NCBI GenBank assembly: GCA_013397435.1
Contig: VZRG01000357.1
Span: 62,001 to 126,000, forward strand
Direction of reading: 5' to 3'
Length of the DNA: 64,000 nt
Source of the DNA: Erythrocercus mccallii
Lineage: Eukaryota > Chordata > Aves > Passeriformes > Dicruridae
Of this stretch, positions 51,101 through 63,329 are shown in pieces. The notes beneath the pieces are model-generated. The model saw nothing but the letters and a program-made list of their open reading frames with translations. It did not search any database and was not told the origin of the DNA. Position 1 is the first letter of the stretch, and each line of letters starts with the position of its first letter. The translations under genes were made by a program, and so were the position numbers.

Positions 51101-51639
51101 GGAAAAAAAAGTCTATTGAAAGCATCTTTTCTTTAAAAGAACAAGTACCAGCTTTTAGGTAGAAAACAAACACAGCTAAGGGAGTAGTGGGAAAACGTGT
51201 TGTGTCAAAAATAAACGTGCTTGTTGTGGTGTGTCTAGAGGAAAGTAGAAGAGGAGGGGAATTGCTGCAGCAGAATCACATGCAAGGCTTGTTGGAGCAT
51301 TTTTGGGTAAGAAAAGACTTCTTGCATGGCATGCCTTTTGGTTCAAGCCCCTTGTTTTATATTATTGTCTAAAAGCCAAACATTGATCACAGGAATCTTG
51401 TTCACATCAGGGGATGCTGAAGTCGAAGCACAAAACTGGAGTGTCAGAGGCGAGGCACAAATCTTGGATTTGGAGACTTTTAATTTTTCATTTGAATCTG
51501 TGTAAGTGATGAACAGACCCATCTTTGTTCTGCTTTGTCAGACCTGCCTCAGCCAGACTAAAGTGCTTTGAGTATTTATGAAGTCAATCCAGGTCAATAA
51601 CTAGAAGGACAAATTCAGGCTAGTAGACATGAGTTAACT
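42191..51639. other. Intergenic, no gene recognised
   Basis: About 9.4 kb of unique sequence apart from the short pyrimidine repeat at 42392-42435. A patch at 44205-44255 has repeated ATTAA/TAATT cores next to AATAAATCATTTATTTG. No exon or RNA gene was recognised. The longest frame (48901-49476, minus, 191 codons) has no domain. Confidence 0.5.
42392..42435. repeat. (CTCCCTAT)n pyrimidine-rich short tandem repeat
   Basis: Imperfect CTCCCTAT/CTCC units on a pyrimidine-rich strand, four to five copies. Confidence 0.75.
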
Positions 51640-52060
51640 GAAAAATTGCAAAAGCACTGTGTGCCACTAGGGGTCCAAGCAATGAAATGGCACATGAAAG
51701 TCTGTGGAGATTAACATAAAGTGATGTACATGGAAACTTATCCTAGTTTTGCTTGTACAATGATGGGCTGTGAGCTATTATCAACCAGGAGGAAAATCTT
51801 GGGTTTATAATGTGAGGCTATATGAGAATATCACTTTGGTACAAAGAGTACATTGATAAGAAAGGGTTGGAAAAGGAGCAAAGAACACAAACTATGCTAG
51901 TACATCAAAAACAAATCTGATCCTCTGACACTACTGAAAATTGGTATCATATAAATTTAATATTGTAGAAATTGCAGAATTGAAGGAAAGAGCGATGGGA
52001 TGATCAAATATGTAGTAAGGTTCCTGTAGAAAAATTTTCTTAATAGAAAATAACTCCTCA
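51640..52060 (+). mobile_element. Ancient CR1-like LINE remnant
   Basis: AAAGTGATGTACATGGAAAC, then TACAATGATGGGCTGTGAGC and GGAGGAAAATCTTGGGTTTA, follow the order of an old CR1 lineage across the region just before its 3' end. It is decayed, with stops throughout. The match is to a remembered consensus, so the edges are approximate. Confidence 0.6.
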
Positions 52061-52618
52061 GTCAGGGAGAGAAACGACTGAGACGATCTAGGACCATCAT
52101 CTCAAACATAATGAGCAATATTCATTAAGGCCATTATCTCTGGTGCAGCAGTTCCATGAGGCACAAGTAACTGGAGCCTAGGACAGCATCCTGAGGGAGC
52201 CTCAGTGCAGTTCCTGAGGTGTTCACAACTGGCCTCTGTTGGAGACAAATTTCTGGGCTGGGTGGGCTAACCTGACCTGACTTCCCTTACATTTTTAGGA
52301 TTCTTAGGCCATGAAAAGATATTTTTATTTCACACAACATCAAGCAGCATCAGCATTTATCTCCCCTAATGCCTTCTGCAGAAACCTGTAGGCTCCTCTT
52401 CTTCCTCTTTGTTATCATCAACAGCCTGAAGGGTAACCAAATACCCTGATTTTTCTGTTACTTCCAGGTGGAAGGTGATGCCTTGAGTGTCACAATGTGA
52501 ACAAACTCCAGCAAGTGCCTGTGGCACAGCAGATTCCAAGCCACTTGTCTCCTTGCTCCTTCTCATATGCCACCCCCTCAACTTTCACTAGGTTTGTCCA
52601 CACTGGGAAACACTGACA
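52061..52618. other. Intergenic, nothing recognised
   Basis: Unique sequence between an ancient and a younger CR1 fragment. Confidence 0.5.
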
Positions 52619-52768
52619 TTCCAAACCCACCTGGACATGTCCCTGTGTCACCTGCTCCAGGTGACCCTGCCTTGGCAGGGGTGTTGGAGTGGATGTTCCA
52701 CTTCCAAGATCCCTTCCAACCTCAAAAATTCCGTGATCCTGTGATTCTGTGATCCTATGATTCTGTGA
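52619..52768 (+). mobile_element. CR1 LINE 3' end with expanded octamer tail
   Basis: CCACCTGGACATGTCCCTGT leads into GACCCTGCCTTGGCAGGGGT and ATCCCTTCCAACCTCAAAAA, ending in at least four tandem TGATYCTR octamers (about 52732-52768). A long tail is usual at intact CR1 3' termini. Confidence 0.9.
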
Positions 52769-54929
52769 CATAGCCCAGCCAATACAGAAATATACAGGGT
52801 ACAGAATAACTGGCTGGACCCAAACAGCTCAGCACTGTGGTTTTTTTTGACCCAGAGGCTGCAAAAATGAGAGCTGCTCTGCTTGTTGATGGTTATTTTG
52901 TTTGGATCCTGTAAACCAAGGCACATGGAGCTCACAGTTCAGCCTGCAGTGAAAAGGCAGCAACTCTCCTCCTGCTACTCTCAGAATGCACTTGCCTATT
53001 CTACAGTCTGCTCTGATCAGCGTTTTATTCATGCATGCAAATATTCAATCATCTTTTGGCCCTTCAAGCTTTCAGGTCAATGGGGGAAAAAAGTCAGTAA
53101 GTCAACATGAATTAATTTAATTTATGCACCCTGCAGATGAAAAATAGAGTGCAGCAGGTTCTGAGCAGGAGTGAAGACTCAGAGAGGAAAATGACAACAA
53201 AGCATTTGAGATGCACACAGTTTCTGTATTTATGGCCACCCAAGATGCAGATGTAGGTAAGTCCTGAATAGGAACTGGGGGAAGCTGCTCCATGCAGCTG
53301 CTGGGGGCTGATAACATGGTGACATGAGTCACATCAGAAAACATTTCATACATAAAACCCATAGAACTTTCACCTCCTTTGCCTCTCACAGGCACTGTTT
53401 CAATGCCCTCAGTGCTCTGCCTGAATTCCCCTCTGGAATGGCACAGGACTCCTGTAGGACCTGTGCTCCATCTGCCATTCCTGGCCTTGAACACTTCCAG
53501 GGATGGGGATGCTCAATCAGGCTGGAAGGACTCTGCAAACCTGTGCCTTTGGGTTCAAAGCAAACTTAATTAGTGGCCTGTTTACTTGAAAGAGGATGAT
53601 GTGCCCAAGAGTTCCTGTCTCCAACTGTAAACAAAGAATTATTAAAATGTTCTCAAGGATTTGAGATAGTAATTAAAAAGATGAGTGATTGTCACAAGCT
53701 GCAGCCCGGCTGCTTTCCAAATGTGTGTGGGAAAGCTCCTTGGCTGGGATGTGGCTGTGATTGCAAATTATCATCTCTGAGGCTAAAGATACAACAGGAT
53801 TCCCACGCATCCCTCACTGAGGCAGCTGCAATTTCCATGCACAGGGAACGGAGCTGCCATGTGACACTTGGAGCTGTGCAGAGGGGACAGCACCAAACTG
53901 CGAACACTGCCTGGGTCCAGAGTGAAAAAAGGGTGCAAATGGATCTGTCAAACCAAACATGGTGGGAGTGGGGTGTGCTAAAGCACCCCACACCTGAGGA
54001 GATGTTTCCATAGATGGAAAGGTTTAAGACTCATCGAAAACTTTTAAAGGGAAGAATACTAGCAGTTTCTTTGCTCTCCTGACAGTAATTGTCTCAGTGC
54101 CAAGACAAAAACACTGATAGGTCTCTTTACCTGTTCCTCAGAAAAGTAGGTATTCTCCATTGGGCTGTTTGCCAAAAAACCCACCCAAATTGTTCAATAC
54201 TTAAGGGAGAGCACGAGGCTTCTCAGTGAATTTTTGGGGTGTTGTAGCAGGTGTGTGGGACCTGTCCCTACACTATGAGTAGCTTCGTTCTTTGTTTTTG
54301 TGTTATTTTCTTCTTTTATTAAAACCTCTTGGTTTTTCAAGACATACTCGACCATGCTGTCACACAGAGTTATTTAAGCCATTTTCTGTGAGGCACTGGA
54401 CACCTTTTCCTAGGGAGGAAAGAGTTGTGGGGAGCAGCCAGGTACGTGCAGTCCCAGAAGTTGTTCATTGACAAAAGCCAAGTTAACAAGAAAGTCCATT
54501 TTTACAACACTGGAAAAGTCCTCTGCTCTTTCTTAAACGGAATCTGTTGTGTCTCCAGTCTGCTTAGTGCAAGCTAATCCCTCAGCTCATTTGTAAGGAA
54601 AATAGTGGTATAAATGGATAAAGCTCTCAAGACAGCTGCTAACAATCATGTTCCAAGCCAGTTTTCTGCTTCACTAATACATTGAACCTAATCAGCATTT
54701 TTTTAAATGATCTCCGCATACTACTTGATTTTTCTGCCCCCAAAATACTTACTCAGAAACACAGTAAGTGACTTCCTGGTCATACATCTTGTCGCTTATT
54801 TGTACTTACCAATTAAAATAGCATTTTGTAGAAATAATTTCATGAGCTGCAGCTCCCAAAGATGAGTGATCTTCTCGCAGACCAGGGGTTTCCCTGACAT
54901 CCAAAGCTGAAGGTGTCTGTGTGTGAGGT
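52769..54929. other. Intergenic, one possible worn LTR
   Basis: Mostly unique. A minus-strand CR1 scrap lies at 53479-53545. Around 54180-54450 there is LTR-like sequence: a promoter-like TTCAATACTTAAGGGAGAGC and, further on, a TTTTATTAAAACCTCTTGG signal. It could be the 3' half of a diverged LTR, but no ends or target duplication could be fixed. Confidence 0.4.
53479..53545 (-). mobile_element. Short CR1 LINE fragment
   Basis: CTGGCCTTGAACACTTCCAG followed by GGATGGGG is a strong match to a CR1 core, in minus orientation. Only about 65 bases remain and both edges are diffuse. Confidence 0.6.
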
Positions 54930-55689
54930 TGTCTTGGGTTGCAATATGTAACCAAAGATATTTATTCTATTTTCCATCTGTTGAAACTGGTTGGGGAGAT
55001 ATTTTCATTATCTCTTTTATAACCCATTCCTCATAACTCCAGTGGGGAGGTGGTAAGTGCCTTCTGTTAATGGCCAGCTGTTAAAACCAGGCGGAGCGAT
55101 GTTCTTTATCTCTTCCACAGCCCATTCTCCCTCCAGGGAATATCTGCTGTTAATGGGCCATCGAGGCTCACTGCATGGCTGATAAAATTACATCATCCTA
55201 TTGGGAGATGCTCCACCCAGGGGGAGGAGCCAACTGTTCCTACCTAGATAAAACTGAGACTTGGGAACACCAGGTATCCTGTTCTCCACTGGATTCCAGA
55301 GGAAGACCAGACCCATCTTGCCACCACAGGACCCTTCTACAGGATCATTTATACCCCAACAGAACCACATCTGTCCCTCCAGGAGGACTTATTTAGACTG
55401 CTTCCAACACCCTGACCAACAGAGTGTCAGGTCATGTCCCTGACTCTGTCAGGATTTCTAGGATTTTGTTTGTTTGTTTGTTTGTTTCCTTGGGGTTATT
55501 TTTTGTACTACTATATTTGTATTTTTTTAATATTCCTAGTAAAGAACTGTAATTCCTATTCCCATACCTTTACCTGAAAGCCCCTAACTGCAAAATTATA
55601 ATAATTTGGAGGGAGGGGATTTACATTCTCCATTTCAAGGGAAGCTCCAGCTTTCCCTGGCAGACACCTGTCTTTCCAAAACCAAGACA
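54930..55689 (+). mobile_element. Solo LTR, ERVL-like, about 760 bp
   Basis: The element begins TGTCTTGGGTTGCAA and ends CTTTCCAAAACCAAGACA. The flanking 5-mers are GAGGT (54925-54929) and AAGGT (55690-55694), a 5-bp target duplication with one mismatch. The 3' third carries a (TTTG)n run (about 55463-55487), a TACTACTATATTTG stretch and CCTAGTAAAGAACTG, typical of a bird ERVL LTR. A module of about 55 bases is present twice, at 54978-55032 and about 55078-55130, both starting CTGTTRAAA and ending CCCATTC. No internal retroviral genes are seen. The family name is from recall. Confidence 0.85.
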
Positions 55690-58600
55690 AAGGTGAAGGA
55701 TGGAAGCAGGGTGGAAAATGGGAAGCAGGTGGAAGAGGGCAGCAGATGGCCAAGAACTGAGTAGATGGAGCTTCACCAAGACCCTGATATTGCAGACAAA
55801 CTGAGGGGCCTGAGCTTGTTTTTCCTGGAATCCAGAATAAGATCTGCAGGTGGCTCTGAAAAGATACACAGGTGATGTTCCTGCCCTTCGGGGCACATCA
55901 GGCATGGGCTGCCACAAACTGTGAGCTTCTATTAAATCTCACCAAGATTTAAACTTCCTTTTGCATTTCCCTCCCCAGCCATGTTTATAGAAGTTGGTAG
56001 TAAATTCAGCACCTCTCTGTTTTCTGATAATGAGCCATATTTAAGGAGGAAAATACACCACTGGTAATGGTTCCGTTGATTCTTCCTTGGCTTCACAGTT
56101 ATAAATAGCACCCAGTCCTGAGTGTAAGGCTTCACTTTCTAGACTTTTTCCATAAGCTGTTCTAGCAGCACTTTGGCATGAGGCTTCTTTTGAATCCCCA
56201 GTCAAGATGCTGCCAGGATACATTACAATTGACAAAAAAAAAATAACTATTCCAGTTTTTTCCTATGACCTCATCCCAGTTTTTCTATATCTCAGTCTTC
56301 TATGGGCTTTACCACTTTTGGGCAAGCCTCCTGTCCTAAAGTATTTTCAAAATGTTATCCTGTATTGTTATTTTGATGCATTTTGCAAGCTCTTTGCCAA
56401 ACCCTTTTTAGCCTTCTCTCATTTTTAAACAAGCAGTTTCAACTGACCACCACATGGAGAGAGCTGAGGCTTCCCTGTAGGATGCTCACCATAAGTCATC
56501 TCTAAACATGCATCTACTGTTGCTTCCAAAATGATTTGTGGCCTCAGGAGAACAACACTGAGCCATAAAGACTACAGAAATATTGGTGGTTTCTGAAAAA
56601 AGCCCAAAACCCAGAGACAGTTAAAGCTATGGGCCCTCTGCTTTTTCTGAGATGTTGATCATTTTTAGTTGAATTTTAGTTTTAACACTACGATTTTTTT
56701 TTTCATACTTCCATGTCTAAAGAAAATATTTAGCCTATTTCTACATTCAGCACAAGACTATTGCTTATCTGGAGTCTGAAGGCAATGATTCCACTAAACA
56801 GCACTTTTTGCTACTTAATGTTATTGAAATATTGAAAATGGTCAGGGAAATCAATGCTGACTATTTCCCAAGAAACTTGCAAGGAGGAAAACCATGTGGG
56901 CTGTGATAATTCCATAGGAATCAAACAGGAACGGGTTCAAAAAGCTCTACAATAGGCAAGATATGGAAATAATATTGAAATTGGCAGTTAGCTCAATTTA
57001 AGAAAGTATTTGTGAATATAACTGAAGCATTTGCTATTTAAATCTTCCCATTGACAGTAGAATTCATAATTTTCACAAAATTTGTTCAACCTCATTATTT
57101 CCTTTTTTTCAGCTTCAATTCTAATCTCATCTGAATGAGATGCACTCCCACAAATGGAAATCAGTGAAAGCCTGTGCAACCCCCTGCAAATGACACCCAT
57201 CAAAAGGTGCTTCCCACTGAGCTCACTTAAAGCAAATCCTTCCCAAGCATTTCTGTGACACCACAGAAGACTCACAAGTTCTATGAGCCACAAAAATAAC
57301 TGATTTAATTTATGCATTCAAGTTATTTTCATTAAACTTGTTGTGTTTTACTCACTGGAGCAGAGAAGCATTAAGTAGATGTGTAAGAACAAGTGAACAA
57401 TTAGTCTGTTGGTATTTGTGTTTACAGCCTGAGAGTTAAATATTGGACTTTCTCCTGTATAAAAAATTTGTAACTTCTGATTTTTTTTGATTCATAAAGC
57501 AGATGAATTTTCAAATTTTCTATCTACATAAAAATACTAAAACCGTAAGTTCAAACAAACAGAAAAATCAATAAAAACCAAACCAAAACAAAAAACCACA
57601 CACAACCCCCCCAAAAAACAAAACCCCAAAAAACAAACAAACAAACAAAAACTAAACAAACAAACAAACAAAACCCAAAAAAACCAAAAGAACCCAAGGA
57701 AAGCCAGATCATTTTTACAATTATGAAGCAAAGAAACAACCTTGACCTGTAGACTCTGCACACTGCCCTGTAAACACAGATCTCACAAGTCCTGTGTGTC
57801 CCATTTTGCAAAGACAATTAAGAGCCTTCCTACATCGTGAAGCTTTTTCACCCAGAGTCATGGCAACCTTGTCTTGAGATCAGTTTAGAAAACTAATCTA
57901 TCTCAAAAGCATTTGGTACTGTTCTGCTGGGGAAGCTGTGGGAGCATTACAATCCTGATAATTAGAAACTTCCAATTAATTTGCAGGCTAGAATGTTCTT
58001 GTGGTCATTTGATACCCATTTGTTCTCCTGCCAGCATTGCCTATAGCTGCGAGCTGGGCACCCTGAGAGCCCCAGGACGCCAGGCAACAGCTCTGCTGCT
58101 GTTTCTCAAGCTGCATTTCAGCCAAAGAGCACCAAAATCAACATCTGCCATAGAAACTGCCTCACTAGCTGCAGCTGCAAACATCTGCTGATCCACCGCT
58201 GATGCAGACCAAAGGGCTTCACATCTGAGAGGTTTTGGGGGAGATTCAGCTGAGCAAACATGCAGAGGGAATTCAGTTGTCCAGATGTGAGCATCTGCTG
58301 CCATTTCAGGCTCCTGTGAGGTCTGGATGGGGCAGGCAGAGTGGAACAGGATCTGAAAGGATCTTACTGCTCTCTGGAGGCCAGGCAGACAGTGTTAGGG
58401 CACCCCAAAACCTTTAGACAACTCCGTGAGAAACCTGAATCCCACTGTTTAGCCCAGTGTGAGCCGGAGAGCTCTCTAGGATCTGTTGATTCCATTCCCT
58501 ACCACAGGATCTCACAAAGGAACACAGACATGTAGACACCTGAGTATTGGTGCCTTAGCTTTGGACCTGAATCCCATTTGATCTTAAAATATTATTTGGA

Positions 58601-59082
58601 GAAATACTGGTTTTCTGTGCATAAATGTTATTGATGATTTTCTGGACTCCGCATATTTGGGGCAGCATTAGAGAATTCAACATATTAATAAATGTTATTC
58701 ATAGGCAAGGGGGGCTAAACAGAAAATAAAGCATAGACACACATTTTCCTCTTGCTTTCCTTAAAGGGGTCACAGTGGTACAAGAGAACTCCTAAATTTA
58801 TTGTGGATGTAGCAGAGCCTAGATTTTCAAAGCCAGACTTGGAGAATTCAACTTTTTATAGCTGGATTTTATGCTTTCCTAAGATGAAAGAACATAAATC
58901 ACAAGGAGTCTTTTAGAAAACCTGGGCTGACCTAATTTGAATTATCCTTAGTAGGTGTTTGTTAGAAAAGATGACACCATAAGAAACACTGCACTCCAGA
59001 ATTGAGATTTCTTAATACCGTTACCTGGTGTTCTTGTCCTGGAGTCAGAAAAGGGGAAGTAGAGGGGAGCACTGCAATGGTT
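55690..59082. other. Intergenic, no gene recognised
   Basis: AT-rich unique sequence with one low-complexity tract at 57551-57690. No exon or RNA gene was recognised. Confidence 0.5.
57551..57690. repeat. (AAAC)n / A-rich low-complexity tract
   Basis: Irregular A-rich sequence with several runs of CAAA/AAAC units, best formed at 57631-57672. The Phe/Cys/Leu-rich open frames on the minus strand here are artefacts of this composition. Confidence 0.85.
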
Positions 59083-59216
59083 TGTGCTGGTTTTGGCTGA
59101 GGTAGAGTTACTTTTCTTCCCAGTGGCTGGTGTGGGGCTGTGTTTTGGGGTTGTGCTGAGCACAGAGTTGATAATATTAAGATATTTTTGTTATTACTGA
59201 GCAGGGCTTACACAGA
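59083..59216 (+). mobile_element. Truncated LTR fragment, same family as 2146-2673
   Basis: TGTGCTGGTTTTGGCTGAGG, then CAGTGGCTGGTGTGGGGCTG and GAGCAGGGCTTACACAG, parallels the first quarter of the LTR at 2146-2673. The remainder is missing and no target duplication can be assigned. Confidence 0.75.
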
Positions 59217-59639
59217 AAGATAAAGCAGAAGAAGACTGAAGCTGAATTTCATTATTTCCAGAGGACATCTCTACGAAGTTAGGATGGGTTGCTCAGAGAA
59301 GTGAAAGGAGCATCTGAGACAACCCTAATATGGCGAAGAGCCTGAACATGGAAACAAGAGTCAGTCAGACTGATGCTAAGCTCCAGGAGTTTCACATCCG
59401 GCAGACTGAAGGATCAGCTTCCCCTCCTGAATCCCATGTGACACCTCTGGGCAGCAGCGAGCCTTTTAAGCTCATCTGTCTAGCCAAAAATGGCATCACG
59501 TGGCTGAAAACAGCAAATTTAAAGGGAAGAGAAGAAAGGAAAAGTGTAAAATCAGTCTCAAGTCTGACCTCAAAGACATGTAAGATTTAAGATGAAATTT
59601 TTAAGAAAAGCATAATGGAGATAAATGATATAACAAGCA
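59217..59639. other. Intergenic, nothing recognised
   Basis: Unique or unrecognised old sequence with an 86-codon domain-less frame (59330-59590). Confidence 0.45.
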
Positions 59640-60330
59640 GTATGGACTTATCAAAGTTAGCTCAGGAACATAATTCTTTCATAAGGCTTTTTAGTTGTAG
59701 AGAGTGCAGTAGAGCTCATCCACAGTGTCTGGGAGAAAGCATTTGATTAAACAGTGTCTGAGACATTAGCTCAGATGGGAAGGGTGGAAGCTAAATGAAC
59801 TGCAAATGTGCTGCAGCATGAAGGGGAGATAGAAACATGCACTGCTGTAAGGGTAGGGATCAGGAGGGGGTTCCGTAAGAGACAGTTTTGACACCAATAT
59901 TTTTTAATTACTTGGGCTCAGAAAATGTGTGACAAAATCTGCTAATGGCAAAATTTAGAGGCAATATCAATATGTAAGCAGAGAGAGAATAAACCAGAAG
60001 CTCCTGATTCTGAGGTAAGCAGGGAGAGATAAAATTCACTGCTGTGAAATGCAAGATAATGAATCTGGGAACCCTTTAAAAATGCAGCTTTCTGATACCT
60101 GTGCCCCTCACCTCCTGGAAATGACTGAGGAGTACCAGCTGACTGGAGAGCAGTCAGCATGATGAAGTTATGAAATGAGAAATGGGGTCACAGTCTCAGG
60201 AGGGACTGGGTTGAACACCCCTCAGCCGGGCTGGGGAGGGTGTTTGCAGCAGAGACAGGAAACAAAGCACTGGTACCCCCTCACCTGAGTGCTGTTCACA
60301 CCTGTAACACCCAAGTCAAGTGACAGGCGG
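59640..60330 (+). mobile_element. Ancient CR1-like LINE remnant, about 0.7 kb
   Basis: TATGGACTTATCAAAGTTAG and, further on, GACACCAATATTTTTTAATT, AATGCAAGATAATGAATCTG and CTCACCTGAGTGCTGTTCAC keep the order of an old CR1 reverse transcriptase region into the 3' end. It is heavily decayed, with no usable frame. The edges are approximate. Confidence 0.5.
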
Positions 60331-60714
60331 GTGCAGCCGTGAGTGGGAGTGGACAAGGGTCATTAGGACAGTGAGAGCAACTGGGAAGCAATCACCTAAA
60401 AAGAGATGATGTCCTGCTGGTGCTGGGGGTCCCACGGAGGGGCAGTACATTGTGATCCCAGGCTCCCAAGCCTTGGCTCTTCTGTCAGCCCCACACTGCC
60501 TCACCTCCTCCTGGGGGTCTTGGCAAGCAGCTCCATCTGCTGCTGGTGAGGCAAGAGGGGTTCAGGAGAGTCCAAGTTGGCACAACATTATCCCTGGTTT
60601 TCCCTTTGGACTGGGAAGGACAAGTTTCCCTCCTCTGGACAATGAAATCAGATTAGGACAGTGTCTTCCAGGGGCACAATTTCTGTTTGGGGGGATTTAT
60701 CCTCCAGAACCAGC
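60331..60714. other. Intergenic, nothing recognised
   Basis: Unique sequence between the old LINE remnant and LTR copy B. Confidence 0.5.
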
Positions 60715-61169
60715 TGTTGCCTTAAGTTTTAGCTTTCATGTTTTTCAGATTCTGTGCTGCCCAGGGGTGCAGTTCTGAGCCTCATATTAAGTGCTGGTGA
60801 GCTCCCTTCACAGAGTAGGTAGACAAAACAAATCCTTTTCCTGCTGAAGACCAAGGACAGCTTTCAGTCCCAACAGTACAAACAACTGAAGGATGGAACT
60901 GAAAGGAGGAACAAGAAGGATGAGACCTCACAACCTGAAGCTGTAATTGGACAATTAAACTCCAATATGCAAATAGACCAAAACTTATAAAAGTGTAAGA
61001 CCTTGTGAGTGGCTGGCCATTTTGTGACCATGCTTAGTCCACCCTGGGTGTAGCCCTGGTCAGGCTCTTGTCCTGCCCAAGGTGTATCCTAAAGGCCTTT
61101 CAATAAATCCCTTCTTTATTCTCTAGCTCTGTCCAGTCTCTGTTTCAGGTCAGCCTTCCCAAGGCATCA
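60715..61169 (+). mobile_element. Solo LTR copy B, 455 bp, perfect 4-bp duplication
   Basis: The LTR begins TGTTGCCTTAAG and ends AAGGCATCA, with identical 4-mers CAGC on both sides (60711-60714 and 61170-61173). It aligns with copy A at 27678-28147. An octamer ATGCAAAT (60967-60974) lies about ten bases before a TATA box (TTATAAAAG, from 60985), and an intact AATAAA is at 61102-61107. It is better preserved than copy A in its poly(A) signal. No internal viral genes are seen. Confidence 0.88.
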
Positions 61170-63329
61170 CAGCCATGGGTCTCTTTTTCTCACCTCAGAG
61201 GAAAGAAGCAACCAAAGCTACAAAAAGTTTTTGGAGCCAACCTAAGTTCTCAAGAGAAGTACATAAATGCCTCCTCTGCAAGATTCTTCTTCCTTGAGGG
61301 GAAAAACCCCAAACAAAAACACAACCAAAAATCACACTCACAAGCATTTGTAACAGTCATTATCCAGACTTTCTCAAAGCCACTGAAACTTAAAAAAATT
61401 CTGGATCTCATGCCAAAAACTGGGCAGGGATATATCAAGAAAGGGGGAAAACATACACCCTCTACTTGGATGTACTGCCATATACCTCCGTCAGGCATAA
61501 TTTAGGCTCCCATTCTTCTTCTCTCCTACCATTATTTCTATATATTAGGTTCCATTCTAATGTAATTATCCTTATTGCAGCATTTCTTAATTCAAAACAA
61601 ATGGCTGCTAGGAATGGTGCTTTCAGGGGAACACAGTGGGCTGGGGATTTTTTTTGGTGGTGGCAATTGGCATTTACAGTTAACATTGGGAAATCCTAAT
61701 TCCCATTGCCTTGGGGAAGATAATGAAGTTTGCGCAGTTCTAAGATGTTAGAAGGAAACTGGAGGTGTAAAACAACTTTTACAAAAGAAAAGCAGGAATA
61801 ATGTTAGTTTGTGTTACAGGCAGTAAACAGGAGGCTTACAGACAAGTTAAACCCTTATAAAGTAATTAATTACCTGTGTTAATGTTATTTATGGGCCACA
61901 CAGCAGCAGTAGCAGAAGACTCCATCCAAGTCTGAGACCCCCTTGCTCTAGTACTGTCCAGTAGGTTACAGGAAATCATCCACATCACCTATAACCTGTT
62001 ACAAGAGCTCCATGAAAATTGCCCCTGAGACCCTATTTTTCTGATAGAAATTGAAATGTCCAGAAATCACCTGATTTAACTCAGCTCTGATTATTTCAGA
62101 TGAGGGATGAGCCCAGACAGTTTGTGCCCTGTGCACACCTGCCCTCCAGCTGCTGCAGAATGCCCTCTGGTTTGGGTTTAAGGACTCTGTAGATTTCCCT
62201 GGAGATTCTGAATGTGTTTGCTGTGCAAGGACAGTTTTGATGCCTCTGAAACCTGTTGGACCTGCTGCAGCCTTCAAAGAATCTGTCCACATGCCTCCAA
62301 AAACTCCTGTGTGCAGAGCTCCTGGGTAGCACATGGACAAAGACATTTAATTTCTGCTAGGAAAAGCCAGGGTGGCACATCTTGGGGTACAACCCCTTCT
62401 CAAGCCTTTTGCCAAAGTATGTTGAAACACAGAGCAAGTGATGCAGAAGTTTTCAAAAGGGGACACAGATTAAATGTGCCTGAAGCACACCAGAAGTGAT
62501 TAAATCAAGATTACAGAGATGATAGCAAAACCAAGAAACATCTAACTGAAAGTCAGCCTTGTGTTTTTTCTTGTAAAAGAATTAAATTTTTTGCAGATTC
62601 TGTATACTGTTAATTTTTGATTTATAGAGGTATTGGATAACGTAAAGAGACTGGGAGAAAAAGGCTGAAGGACAGTGTTCTTGGGAAACTCAAACCCAAG
62701 CACATTTTGTTCTCAATCCTAAAATTTAAAGCCACTAATTACTTTGGTGTTTCCCTTTTAGACATCCACGTAGATTATTGGTTGGAAATTGAGGTTTGCC
62801 ATTTCTTGTCAAAGCTTCTGATAGATTTTAGTTCAGCAGCCAAAAATCAAGGTACACAGATCTCCAGCTGCTTTTGGAAACTGAGTATTTTGCATAAAGA
62901 CCAAAAAGTCCCCAACATTCTCTCCACATCTTTTTTATCCAAAGCAGGTGTGGTGAGTTCTCTCTTAACACAACTTTTTTGGTGGCTTCAATGTTTTAAA
63001 TTACCCAAGGAAGCTTGGCAAAGGAGCTCATGCCACGGTGCTTTGGGCATGCACCTTATGGGCTACTTGGATTTGAGACTGTGTCACACCAACACCTTCC
63101 AGAGAGATGGCTGGGGTTCAGACCCCCAGTCCGGCTGCTTTTACTGCTGAGATAACTGCAAAGAGTAGTTGCTACATTTTGTTATCCACACAAGGAACAG
63201 CAAAAAGTCATTCCTCAGGCTCTGTCCCTGAATGTTGCTGGCATCCCTCAGGCTGACATTGCCCAGCCATGAATTCCATCAGCACCCTGCTGTGGGTCTG
63301 ATTTTCTGAGTTTGTGAATTTCTTCAGCC
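61170..63329. other. Intergenic, no gene recognised
   Basis: Unique sequence between two LTRs. 61855-61895 has AT-rich cores (GTAATTAATTACC, GTTAATGTTATTTATG) that resemble homeodomain sites. No exon was recognised. The 147-codon frame at 62707-63150 has no known domain. Confidence 0.45.

Noticed and set aside
57537..57817. Phe/Leu/Cys-rich minus-strand frames that look like membrane proteins
   Set aside because: Produced by the (AAAC)n/A-rich tract at 57551-57690.
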